Origin: JAQYVL01 sp964578935
GTDB lineage: Bacteria > Desulfobacterota > Desulfobacteria > Desulfobacterales > SURF-7
Reading direction: 5' to 3'
Assembly: GCA_964578935.1 (NCBI GenBank)
Contig: CAZOEW010000109.1
Coordinates: 1 to 12,895, forward strand
DNA length: 12,895 nucleotides
The notes under the pieces are model-generated. The model had not been told where the DNA came from. It made no database searches and was given only the letters and a program-made list of their open reading frames with translations. Below are positions 6,630-12,895 of this stretch, in pieces; within the stretch, counting starts at the first letter, position 1; every line of letters starts with the position of its first letter. The position numbers and the translations under genes were made by a program.

Positions 6630-7087
6630 AAATGAACTGTTTTTTCGTCAATTCCTACCGGCGTTCCGGAAGAGTTGATCGCGCAATGCCGGGTAAAGCC
6701 GATGCAGACGATATCCCCTGTTTCCTCGTGTGTGATGGTATAGTCAAATTTCAGTTTTACCCTTTCAATGTCCGAGGGCCGTGTATAGATGATCATTGGA
6801 TCATCATAGTACAGGGGTTTGTAATATTGAATGCCGATCTCGATGATCGGATAGATATAGCCGTTTTCTTCCACTTCTTTGTATGGATAAGCCGTGTCCC
6901 GCATCAAGGAGGCTCTTCCCAGTTCAAAATAACGAAGATAATTGGCATGGTATACAATCTGCGAACGGTCGGTATCCGCGTAGAGCGTGCGATTACGGCA
7001 CAGGTGCCAGATGAGACTGTCGGTCTGATTTCTGACATACCTCTCGTCATTTTTATAATTTTCCGGGATAAACGGTTTTGGTCTCAT
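6608..7087 (-). CDS. YbgC/4-hydroxybenzoyl-CoA thioesterase-type hot-dog protein
   Basis: This is a 159-residue single hot-dog protein. The family signature is clear: YADTDRSQIVYHANYLRYFE (36-55), with D40 at the place of the catalytic Asp of the Pseudomonas 4HBT enzyme, followed by NGYIYPIIE (75-83) and YYKPLYYDD (88-96). Residues 1-28 form an extra N-terminal extension compared with the usual 130-140 residue members. These enzymes hydrolyse acyl-CoA or acyl-ACP. In this operon it could release a finished chain or edit stalled intermediates. The ATG lies one base after the stop of the ketosynthase gene and has AAAGGA about eight bases upstream; its end overlaps the PKS-type dehydratase by 22 bases. 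Acyl-ACP specificity is inference from context. Confidence 0.85.
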   Translation of the reverse strand: MRPKPFIPENYKNDERYVRNQTDSLIWHLCRNRTLYADTDRSQIVYHANYLRYFELGRASLMRDTAYPYKEVEENGYIYPIIEIGIQYYKPLYYDDPMIIYTRPSDIERVKLKFDYTITHEETGDIVCIGFTRHCAINSSGTPVGIDEKTVHLWQIFPK

Positions 7088-7088
7088 T

Positions 7089-8354
7089 TCATATTCCTTT
7101 AAAAATTATGCAGCAGTTTGTACCACCAAAACCGAATGCATTGGAAAGAAAAATTTCATGATGATACTTTCGCGTTTCATTGGGAACCACATCGATGCCG
7201 TCCAGATTCGGATCCGGGATGTGGTTTATGGTCGGAAGCAGGAGCCCGTTTCGCATCGCCTCGATGGACAGAGCGGCTTCAATGGCCGCGGAAGCTCCCA
7301 GTGTATGACCGATCTGAGACTTGTTGGAGGAAACCGGTATCTTTTCGAGCCGTTTCCCGAAAACCGTTTTCAGGCATGCCACTTCCGTGAGGTCCCCTGT
7401 TCTGGTTGAGGTGCCGTGGGCATTCACGTACCGGACATCTTCAGCCGTCAATCCCGCGTCTTCAATTGCCTGATGGATTGCCGTGGTGATTGCCTCCGGG
7501 TTCGGTTTTGTAAAATGATAGGCATCCGATGTCATACCGATTCCCAGAACTTCCGCCTTCGGCTCCAGCCCCAGGGGTTTGAGCATCTCTTCCGCCGCAA
7601 GAACCAGCACGCCTCCGCCCTCGGACAACACCATTCCTTTTCTGTCGATACTGAAAGGTCTTGAAGCCTGTCCCGGGTCGTTGAACGCCCTGTCTTTTGG
7701 CGTGATGCTGATGGTCGCGAGCATGTTGGAAAAGCCCTGAACGATTTCCGGTACAATGCAGGTTTCAACACCGCCTGCAAGCACGAAGTCGCAGTCGCCG
7801 TCCCGTATCATCCTCGCACCGATTCCAATCGCGTGGTTTCCGGAAGCGCAGGCCCCCTGAGGAGAGAATACAGGACCCGTAAAGCCCAGGAGCATCCCGG
7901 CTTTTCCGGATGGAAGATTCGCGCAAAGATTGGGAAGCAGGTAGGGGCTCACGTGAAACGGCCCTTTGTTGATATAATTGTTCATGGCAATGCGAAAGGA
8001 ATCGACCCCGTTTAAGGCCGAGCCGATGAGACAGGCTGTTCTGGGTCCGGTTTCCCCGTTGATTTCAAGGCCTGAATTTTCGAGCGCCTCTTTGCAGACA
8101 GCCATGGTCAGAATGACAAATCCGGCATTCCAGTTATACGCTTCCCGTTTATCGACAAAATCAAGCGATTCCGGATCCCAGTCCGGGATTTCACCGACGA
8201 CGCTGCTCAGGGATTCGGTCTCGCATCTCGTTATTTTTCGAAATCCGGCTTTTCCTTGAACCGCATTCTTCCAGGTGATCTCCAGGGTTTTCCCGAGAGG
8301 TGTTGCCATGCCGTATCCGATAACAAATACGCGTCTGTTTTTGGGTGCCCTCAT
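7089..8354 (-). CDS. Beta-ketoacyl-ACP synthase II-like (FabF family), second of pair
   Basis: The 421-residue thiolase-fold ketosynthase has a complete catalytic set: nucleophile C169 in GACASG, H313 in VNAHGTSTRTGD, K345 and H350 in NKSQIGHTLGAS, and the Gly-rich FGFGGTN end (407-413). It should condense malonyl-ACP with an acyl primer, lengthening the chain by two carbons. Length is as expected for FabF. It follows the other ketosynthase gene by 12 bases and has AGGA shortly before its ATG. The two ketosynthases are clearly paralogous but far from identical. Neither has lost its Cys, so this is not a chain-length-factor partner of the type II polyketide kind. It probably acts on a specialised chain with the cluster's ACPs and not in housekeeping synthesis. 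Confidence 0.93.
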   Translation of the reverse strand: MRAPKNRRVFVIGYGMATPLGKTLEITWKNAVQGKAGFRKITRCETESLSSVVGEIPDWDPESLDFVDKREAYNWNAGFVILTMAVCKEALENSGLEINGETGPRTACLIGSALNGVDSFRIAMNNYINKGPFHVSPYLLPNLCANLPSGKAGMLLGFTGPVFSPQGACASGNHAIGIGARMIRDGDCDFVLAGGVETCIVPEIVQGFSNMLATISITPKDRAFNDPGQASRPFSIDRKGMVLSEGGGVLVLAAEEMLKPLGLEPKAEVLGIGMTSDAYHFTKPNPEAITTAIHQAIEDAGLTAEDVRYVNAHGTSTRTGDLTEVACLKTVFGKRLEKIPVSSNKSQIGHTLGASAAIEAALSIEAMRNGLLLPTINHIPDPNLDGIDVVPNETRKYHHEIFLSNAFGFGGTNCCIIFKGI

Positions 8355-8366
8355 TCTCTTTCCTGT

Positions 8367-9614
8367 TCAAATCCGTTGTAAAACAACACACGAGTTGCAG
8401 CCGCCGAACCCGAAGGAATTTTTCAGCACATATTCCTGGGAAAGGGCGCGCGCTCCCTCGGCGACACAATCCAGCTCCATCTCCGGGTCGGGTGTATAGT
8501 TAATTGTCGGAAGCAGCGTTTCGGTTGTCATTCCTTTTATTGCAAAAATGGTTTCGATCGCGCTGGATGCGCCCATTGCATGGCCTGTAAACGATTTGTT
8601 CGCGGAAACCGGCGGAATATTCTTTCCAAAAACAGACCGAAGCGCGTCGAATTCAATCCTGTCACCAACCCGTGTTGATGTTCCATGCGCATTGATCGCG
8701 TGGATATGTTCGGGTTTTATTCCCGCATTGTCAATACTTTCCGCGATGCATCGCCTGACGGTTTCAAAATTCGGGGCCACAAAATGGTGCGCGTCGGATG
8801 TCATGCTCCATCCCGCGAGACAGGTATTGAATCGCAGGCCATGGGCGTCCGCAAATTCTTTTGTCGCGATGATGACGCACCCCGCACCTTCTGATATGAC
8901 AAACCCCCTTCTGTCAACCGAAAATGGACGGCTGGCTCGAGACGGAGGTTCGGCCTTCCGGCCGGGTTTTGGCTGATAGGTTCCGTTCATTGTCGCAAAA
9001 CCGGCAACAATCGGTTCTACCAGCGCAAAGTCAACCGCCCCGCATATGGCGACATCAGCCCTTTTCTGTTCCAGAAGCATGGAGCCGATAATGATGGAGG
9101 TGATGCCTGTGGCGCATGCGGTGATTGTCGATGCGATCGGACCGGTTGCTTTGGTGAGAATGGATATTTTCCCCCCTGCCATGTTGATGCATGAGTTGGG
9201 GTTGGTAAAAGGGTGGGGCATTTTCCCGGTTGACCGCATCAGCCTGTCCGCGTGAAGCACGGCATCCTGCCCCCCAACCGCTGAACTGAAGGTGATCGCG
9301 ACTCTTGGCGCTATTTCGGAGGTTATCTCGATTCCGCTGTTTTGGAGAGCCCGGTGAGCAACAAGAAGCGCGTATTTAAAGACAGGTGATTTCCAATGAG
9401 CCATTTGACGGGGAGAGAGGAAGGGATAGTCTGAAGTGTCCAGATCATCCACCTGGCCGGCAATCTGAACCGGAAAGGTTTCATCGATCGGGAAACGGGT
9501 GAGAAGATCGATTCCGCTTTCGCCTTTTTTGGCCCGCTCCCACTGGGCCTCCATATCGGTTCCGAGAGGTGAAACACAATCATATCCAACGATTACGGTT
9601 TGTTTCGGGTTCAT
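8367..9614 (-). CDS. Beta-ketoacyl-ACP synthase II-like (FabF family), first of pair
   Basis: The 415-residue ketosynthase has C167 in ITACATG, H310 in INAHGTSTRVGD, K340 and H345 in NKSFTGHAMGAS, and FGFGGCN near the end (401-407). All condensing residues are present. Compared with its downstream paralog, the active-site Cys context differs (TACATG against GACASG) and the segment 110-150 before it is distinct, which hints at different substrates. It starts 35 bases after the radical SAM gene. No good ribosome site is visible before the ATG at 9614, and no better in-frame start is evident. Decarboxylative chain extension with malonyl-ACP is expected from the family; one of the pair could initiate and the other extend, but this is inference. 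Confidence 0.92.
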   Translation of the reverse strand: MNPKQTVIVGYDCVSPLGTDMEAQWERAKKGESGIDLLTRFPIDETFPVQIAGQVDDLDTSDYPFLSPRQMAHWKSPVFKYALLVAHRALQNSGIEITSEIAPRVAITFSSAVGGQDAVLHADRLMRSTGKMPHPFTNPNSCINMAGGKISILTKATGPIASTITACATGITSIIIGSMLLEQKRADVAICGAVDFALVEPIVAGFATMNGTYQPKPGRKAEPPSRASRPFSVDRRGFVISEGAGCVIIATKEFADAHGLRFNTCLAGWSMTSDAHHFVAPNFETVRRCIAESIDNAGIKPEHIHAINAHGTSTRVGDRIEFDALRSVFGKNIPPVSANKSFTGHAMGASSAIETIFAIKGMTTETLLPTINYTPDPEMELDCVAEGARALSQEYVLKNSFGFGGCNSCVVLQRI

Positions 9615-9649
9615 ATGAAAATCAGGGTGTTCTTCGGGTGAAATTTGTT

Positions 9650-10648
9650 TTACCAGGGTATAAAACGGTATAGTTTCGCAAACATCTCATACACTTCGAT
9701 CCAGTTCTGGAGATCTTCGGCCGTACGGATGTGGGCTCTTTTGTTTACCATTACCCAGCTCATATGGGCAGCACCGTCTTTGCAGGTTGAGCAGTCTCTG
9801 GTTTCAGAAGTACAGCATCGATGCGTGGTTTTCAAATCCGACGCCCACCGGGTAAAGTGTATCAGGCGTTTGGGCTTCGGTTCTCGGTTGTCAAAGGATT
9901 CGGTGACAGAGGGGCACTCCATCCAGCCAAAACTTCGATCCAGCATCTTTCCCGTGGTAAGGACTTTATGATAATACCTGGACGAAACCACCGTATCCGG
10001 GTAATGATCGAGCATTTCGTCCATTTCAAAGCAAAGATCCCGGAGTTCCTCGTCTTTCCAGTAAAAACCGTCAACCCCTTCGTCATTGGATAACAGCTGC
10101 ATATGGACCTTTACGCCGATATCTCTTATTTTTTTTATGATCTGTTCTGTCTTTCCAAGCTGTCTGGGTGTAATCGTGTAAAGATAATAGGTATATTCAT
10201 CCCCTTCATAGTTTTTACTGGATATGGCAAAAGAATCCTTGCCCCGCAGCACTTTTTCATCTTTTTCATCTCCCCACAGGGAGATCCCCACCATCATGTC
10301 CGGAAATTTTTCTCTAGGAATTTTTATGAGACCGTTTGTCGCGCAAAAAGTGGGTAAACGCTTGTAAAAGGCTTCCACCCTGTCCAGGCAGAGTGTGGGT
10401 TCGCCGCCGATCAGGATGGCGAGATTGACGCCCCGTTCTTTTTCCTTTTCGATAAACTGCTCCCAGTTTTCAATCTTCATCTCTTCTTTTGCAGCATGAT
10501 GCTCACCCGAAGAGAAAAAGAAACACCCTTTGCAGCGAAGATTGCATCGGTTGGTTACGTCATATATGGAGCTGCGGATATTCAGTTTTGAAATTTTCTT
10601 GTATCGTTCATACCATGAATCATCCAGTAATGAACTTACGGTTATCAT
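9650..10648 (-). CDS. Radical SAM protein with C-terminal auxiliary-cluster cysteines (copy 1)
   Basis: The 332-residue protein begins its SAM barrel with YDVTNRCNLRCKGCFFF: C35, C39 and C42 bind the catalytic 4Fe-4S cluster. ILIGGEPTL (79-87) holds the SAM-binding GGE motif and ISLWGDE (122-128) follows. The C-terminal part has C245 and then C278, C279, C286 and C289 (RCCTSETRDCSTC), enough for one auxiliary cluster of the twitch/SPASM type. It is clearly a paralog of the next gene upstream: both share CNxxCxGCxxF, ATNGLIxIPR, SxWGxxE and CC-x(5-6)-C-x2-C. AAGGAG lies eight bases before the ATG. SPASM/twitch enzymes often modify peptides, but also sugars and other substrates; no precursor peptide is seen here, so action on the ACP-bound chain or lipid is the contextual guess. 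Confidence 0.88.
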   Translation of the reverse strand: MITVSSLLDDSWYERYKKISKLNIRSSIYDVTNRCNLRCKGCFFFSSGEHHAAKEEMKIENWEQFIEKEKERGVNLAILIGGEPTLCLDRVEAFYKRLPTFCATNGLIKIPREKFPDMMVGISLWGDEKDEKVLRGKDSFAISSKNYEGDEYTYYLYTITPRQLGKTEQIIKKIRDIGVKVHMQLLSNDEGVDGFYWKDEELRDLCFEMDEMLDHYPDTVVSSRYYHKVLTTGKMLDRSFGWMECPSVTESFDNREPKPKRLIHFTRWASDLKTTHRCCTSETRDCSTCKDGAAHMSWVMVNKRAHIRTAEDLQNWIEVYEMFAKLYRFIPW

Positions 10649-10740
10649 TCTTTCTACTCCTTAATTTGCGATCTGAAAAGAGATTGTAAACATGATCCGG
10701 AAAAGGAATGGTACCCTTGAAGGATAAATCTTCTCAGCCT
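10649..10740 (-). other. Spacer between the two radical SAM genes
   Basis: These 92 bases hold the AAGGAG ribosome site of the downstream gene next to its ATG. No terminator hairpin with a T-run and no convincing promoter could be picked out, so read-through from the upstream gene is likely. Confidence 0.4.
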
Positions 10741-11880
10741 CTATATTTTTCCATCCGGTTCAGTCCCTGGCGGCTGAACAAGATCATTGCAAAGATTCGC
10801 TCCTTTTTCATATCCCCTTACCCAGACCGAAAGATAGGTATCCACATAATCGAGCCATGCCTTGAAGATTTCAGGATGTGTCGCGTGACGAAAAAGCCTT
10901 GCGGTAACGACAGCACTGCCCGCTGCATAATGTCTGCAGTCCGCGCAGTCCGTATCCGGAACGCAGCATGCCATCTCCCGGTTCCAGCTGCGATCGGTTC
11001 GATATTGTCTGAAAGATCGGCCAAGTCCGACATCCCCGGACGGATTCATGCGCGGATAGGAGCAGGAATAAAGTTCGTGCAGCCCTTTTGCGTGCGTATG
11101 CGCCACCACGTTGTAATGGGAAAAAAGAACATTTCCAGGATATTTTTCAAGAAGTTCCAGCATCGCTTCCCGGGTATGCATCAGGGACGCTTGGGTGTGT
11201 CTGAGATCTCCTGTATATCCCACGGGAGCTGAAAACATATTGAATGTAAGCATGCAGCCGTTTTCCGACAGCACGCGGGCAACTTCATGAACTTCATCGA
11301 TATTTTTTCTTGTGAACGTGTAAACAAAGATTGCGCGAGGATCGTTTTTGTAGTTTGCAATCTGTCTTTCCAGCATGTTTTTTGCTTTACGGACGGACAG
11401 GCTTGTTTCATCATTTCCCCAGACAGAGAGATGGATCGTGTAATCTATCGACCGGGGTATCGGTATCAATCCGTTTGTCGCGATACACCCAAGCGGTATT
11501 TCCTGAAAACAGGTATGTAAAAGATCAGGAACAATCGAGGGCTCTGCACCGGCCAGAACAACATAGGTGATCCCTCTTTCCCTTTCCGATTTCATCAGGG
11601 CGCTCCAGGACGAAGGGTCCTGATTTTCTTTGGTAAATTGTTTTTCTCCCTTAAAATAGTAGCATCCTTCACACTGGATGTTGCAGCGGCTGGTCATGTC
11701 ATAGGTTGACTCGCGGAGGAAAAAAAATTTTCTGACCTTTTCCCATCGGGCGCCGATTTTGGAATCAGCAATCATTTCAGAGAATTTCCATTTACTCTCT
11801 GGATGGTTATGATCGGCAAAGGGGGTGTTTTTTTCAGTTCTTTTCATCAGCCGGTTACTTCTTGCGAGCGCGTCATTCAT
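10741..11880 (-). CDS. Radical SAM protein with C-terminal auxiliary-cluster cysteines (copy 2)
   Basis: This 379-residue paralog of the gene downstream has a 30-residue polar N-terminal extension. The catalytic cluster motif is TSRCNIQCEGCYYF (C66, C70, C73). The SAM motif is altered, reading VLAGAEPSI (108-116) where GGEP is usual. ATNGLIPIPR (134-143) and LSVWGNDE (151-158) match copy 1. The C-terminal cysteines are C273 in YSCSYPRMNP and C305, C306, C312 and C315 (CCVPDTDCADC), again enough for one auxiliary 4Fe-4S cluster. The gene lies 101 bases after the ACP gene and 92 bases before copy 1, the loosest spacing in the operon. No strong ribosome site is seen before the chosen ATG, so M12 or M36 remain possible starts. 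The reaction is unknown. Confidence 0.86.
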   Translation of the reverse strand: MNDALARSNRLMKRTEKNTPFADHNHPESKWKFSEMIADSKIGARWEKVRKFFFLRESTYDMTSRCNIQCEGCYYFKGEKQFTKENQDPSSWSALMKSERERGITYVVLAGAEPSIVPDLLHTCFQEIPLGCIATNGLIPIPRSIDYTIHLSVWGNDETSLSVRKAKNMLERQIANYKNDPRAIFVYTFTRKNIDEVHEVARVLSENGCMLTFNMFSAPVGYTGDLRHTQASLMHTREAMLELLEKYPGNVLFSHYNVVAHTHAKGLHELYSCSYPRMNPSGDVGLGRSFRQYRTDRSWNREMACCVPDTDCADCRHYAAGSAVVTARLFRHATHPEIFKAWLDYVDTYLSVWVRGYEKGANLCNDLVQPPGTEPDGKI

Positions 11881-11909
11881 GATATATCAGTTTTAAGGTA
11901 TCGGTTTCA

Positions 11910-11930
11910 ATTGTCTGCCATGGCAACAAT
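11910..11930. repeat. Small inverted repeat in the ACP-radical SAM spacer
   Basis: The 21 bases consist of a perfect 8-bp palindrome, GCCATGGC, flanked by ATTGT on one side and ACAAT on the other, offset by one base. It is not followed by a T-run in either direction, so it is not a classical terminator. It may be a protein site, an RNA stem or chance. Confidence 0.3.
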
Positions 11931-11981
11931 CCGTCTGTTGAACGGGAGAACCCGATGACAAACAGGGTTGAATGAAACAGG

Positions 11982-12245
11982 TTATCGGAGTTCTCTTTCA
12001 ATATATTCGGCAATTAAACGAATGGTTGTCAGTTTGGGGTAATCCTCTTCGTCAAACCGCATTCCATATTCATCCTGCAAAACAAGTGCGACTGTGGCAA
12101 GGTCCATACTGTCAATCCCAATTTCGTCAACCAGATCGATATCCGGATTAAAGGTTTCCGGGGTCACATCCTCCAGCTTGAGTTCTTCGATCATCACGCG
12201 GGCAACGTGGGTGATAATGTCATTTTTGGCTGCTACGGTGGTCAT
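11982..12245 (-). CDS. Acyl carrier protein, internal copy
   Basis: An 87-residue acidic four-helix carrier protein. The phosphopantetheine attachment site is S46 in EIGIDSMDLATV, so the usual D-S-L is D-S-M here. Helix II and the following LQDEYGMRFDEEDYPKL segment fit the ACP family well. It should carry the growing acyl chain as a thioester for the ketosynthases, dehydratases and perhaps the radical SAM enzymes. AGAGG precedes the ATG, and the gene starts 12 bases after the ApeI-like dehydratase. Together with the carrier at the right edge it gives the cluster two distinct ACPs, supporting a pathway kept apart from primary fatty-acid synthesis. Confidence 0.92.
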   Translation of the reverse strand: MTTVAAKNDIITHVARVMIEELKLEDVTPETFNPDIDLVDEIGIDSMDLATVALVLQDEYGMRFDEEDYPKLTTIRLIAEYIERELR

Positions 12246-12257
12246 TCTTTTTTCCTC

Positions 12258-12599
12258 TTACATGGATACGTTGATTTCACTTTTTGTTATCATGATTCCA
12301 TTGCAGACAACCTCTCCTTTAACTGAAATCATGAATGAATAGGTTGAAGCGTTTTTTTTATCCTGGATCGCTTTGATTTCGAGCTTGTCCTCCGGCCGGA
12401 TCAGTTTCTTGAATTTAACCCTCTTGAATTCAAAAATTTTCAATTCGTTTTTCGTTGCATTCCGAACCGCATCGAAAACAATTGAAAGCTGCGCAATGCC
12501 TGGAAGAATCGGATTGTCCGGGAAATGCCCTGAAAACCATGGCGAATCATGATGAAAGGTTATCTCGGTCGCGATCTCGTTTTGTATGGATTCGGTCAT
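12258..12599 (-). CDS. ApeI/FabZ-like 3-hydroxyacyl-ACP dehydratase (single hot-dog)
   Basis: The 113-residue hot-dog protein carries SPWFSGHFPDNPILPGIAQL (19-38), with catalytic H25 in GHFP. In FabZ a Glu follows five residues after the PG pair; here that position is S39, as the run reads PGIAQLS. The PGxAQL pattern is that of the ApeI-like dehydratases of aryl-polyene clusters, not of housekeeping FabZ. The second strand FKKLIRPEDKLEI (63-75) is typical of the fold. It should dehydrate 3-hydroxyacyl-ACP. A GGGAA ribosome site stands about eight bases before the ATG, and the gene lies between the two ACP genes with 14- and 12-base gaps. It is the second dehydratase of the operon, with a fold architecture unlike the PKS-type one. 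Confidence 0.85.
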   Translation of the reverse strand: MTESIQNEIATEITFHHDSPWFSGHFPDNPILPGIAQLSIVFDAVRNATKNELKIFEFKRVKFKKLIRPEDKLEIKAIQDKKNASTYSFMISVKGEVVCNGIMITKSEINVSM

Positions 12600-12613
12600 T
12601 CCGGGTTCCCGAC

Positions 12614-12895
12614 TCAGGACAGCATTGCCGGTTTTGATGACGTTTTATGAACAATATAGTCAACAATGTCCTGTATGGTGATTATTTTTTTTAAATCTTC
12701 ATCATCAATCCCGATATCCAACTCCTTCTCCAACATGCCCGCCATGTTAAAGGCGTCAATGCTGTCCAGTTCAAGGTCCTGGTAAAGATTCGTTTCAGGG
12801 CTGATCCTGGATGCAGGGATCTCCAGTTCATCCGTGAAATATTTTTTTGTAAACATAAAGATATCTTCCCTGCTTGTGAGCTCTTTTTTCGTTGT
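12614..12895 (-). CDS. Acyl carrier protein, 5' end outside the window
   Basis: The attachment Ser lies in LELDSIDAFNMAG, and IISPE-like (RISPETNLYQDL) loop I and helices II-III match ACPs. The first ATG inside the window (12856) would cut away part of helix I. The frame stays open to the right edge and adds TTKKELTSREDIF, which completes helix I in the expected register. The true start is therefore just right of base 12895, and the gene is given as partial; 93 residues are visible. The attachment motif is D-S-I instead of the D-S-L of housekeeping ACPs. It is the most upstream gene of the operon seen here, so further cluster genes may lie beyond the edge. Confidence 0.85.
   Translation of the reverse strand, partial: TTKKELTSREDIFMFTKKYFTDELEIPASRISPETNLYQDLELDSIDAFNMAGMLEKELDIGIDDEDLKKIITIQDIVDYIVHKTSSKPAMLS

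Noticed and set aside
6632..7102. Plus-strand frame of 156 codons opposite the thioesterase
   Set aside because: It lies wholly antisense to a gene with clear family motifs and has no recognisable domain or ribosome site.
10708..11232. Plus-strand frame of 174 codons opposite radical SAM copy 2
   Set aside because: It is an antisense shadow of a well-supported gene; the translation shows no family features.
11881..11981. Internal promoter before radical SAM copy 2
   Set aside because: TTGCCA and TTGAAA on the minus strand have no acceptable -10 box at a proper distance that would leave room for a ribosome site.

Overview
The window looks like part of a chromosome of an anaerobic, probably sulfate-reducing bacterium of the Desulfobacterota type. 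This is inferred from a Cys-rich 4Fe-4S protein of a kind common in strict anaerobes, three radical SAM enzymes, and medium-GC codon use; no taxonomic marker gene is present.

Left part (1-1872, plus strand). The tail of an unidentified gene enters from the left edge (1-153). About 590 bases without a gene follow, holding a 7-bp tandem repeat (554-626) and a good sigma70-type promoter (636-664). The promoter drives a 360-residue iron-sulfur protein (746-1828) with a predicted winged-helix-like N-terminus, a dense Cys patch and two ferredoxin motifs. A hairpin terminator separates it from the convergent next unit.

Middle part (1873-3767). A complete hipB-hipA toxin-antitoxin operon runs on the minus strand behind a very AT-rich, repeat-bearing promoter/operator region. 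Just beyond this region is a short remnant (about 3636-3767, plus strand) of the C-terminus of a second copy of the iron-sulfur protein. The hipBA module therefore seems to sit where most of a paralogous gene was lost.

Right part (3761-12895, minus strand). Eleven tightly packed genes run leftwards and appear to form one biosynthetic operon, entering from beyond the right edge. In transcription order they are: acyl carrier protein (5' end outside the window), ApeI/FabZ-like hot-dog dehydratase, second acyl carrier protein, two paralogous radical SAM proteins with C-terminal auxiliary-cluster cysteines, two FabF-like ketosynthases with intact Cys-His-His, a YbgC/4HBT-type thioesterase, a stand-alone polyketide-synthase-type dehydratase, a PlsY-like acyl-phosphate:glycerol-3-phosphate acyltransferase, and a B12-binding-domain radical SAM protein. 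Several neighbours overlap by 4-22 bases, which implies translational coupling.

Taken together, the right part looks like a dedicated type II fatty-acid/polyene assembly line. Two ACPs carry the chain, two ketosynthases extend it, and two dehydratases of different types introduce double bonds. No ketoreductase or enoyl reductase is visible. Three radical SAM enzymes could then methylate, cyclise or rearrange the chain, and PlsY (or the thioesterase) would offload it into a glycerolipid (or as free acid). The content recalls aryl-polyene clusters and the gene sets proposed for ladderane or polyunsaturated hydrocarbon synthesis, but the product cannot be read from sequence. This operon is the best candidate here for an undescribed system.
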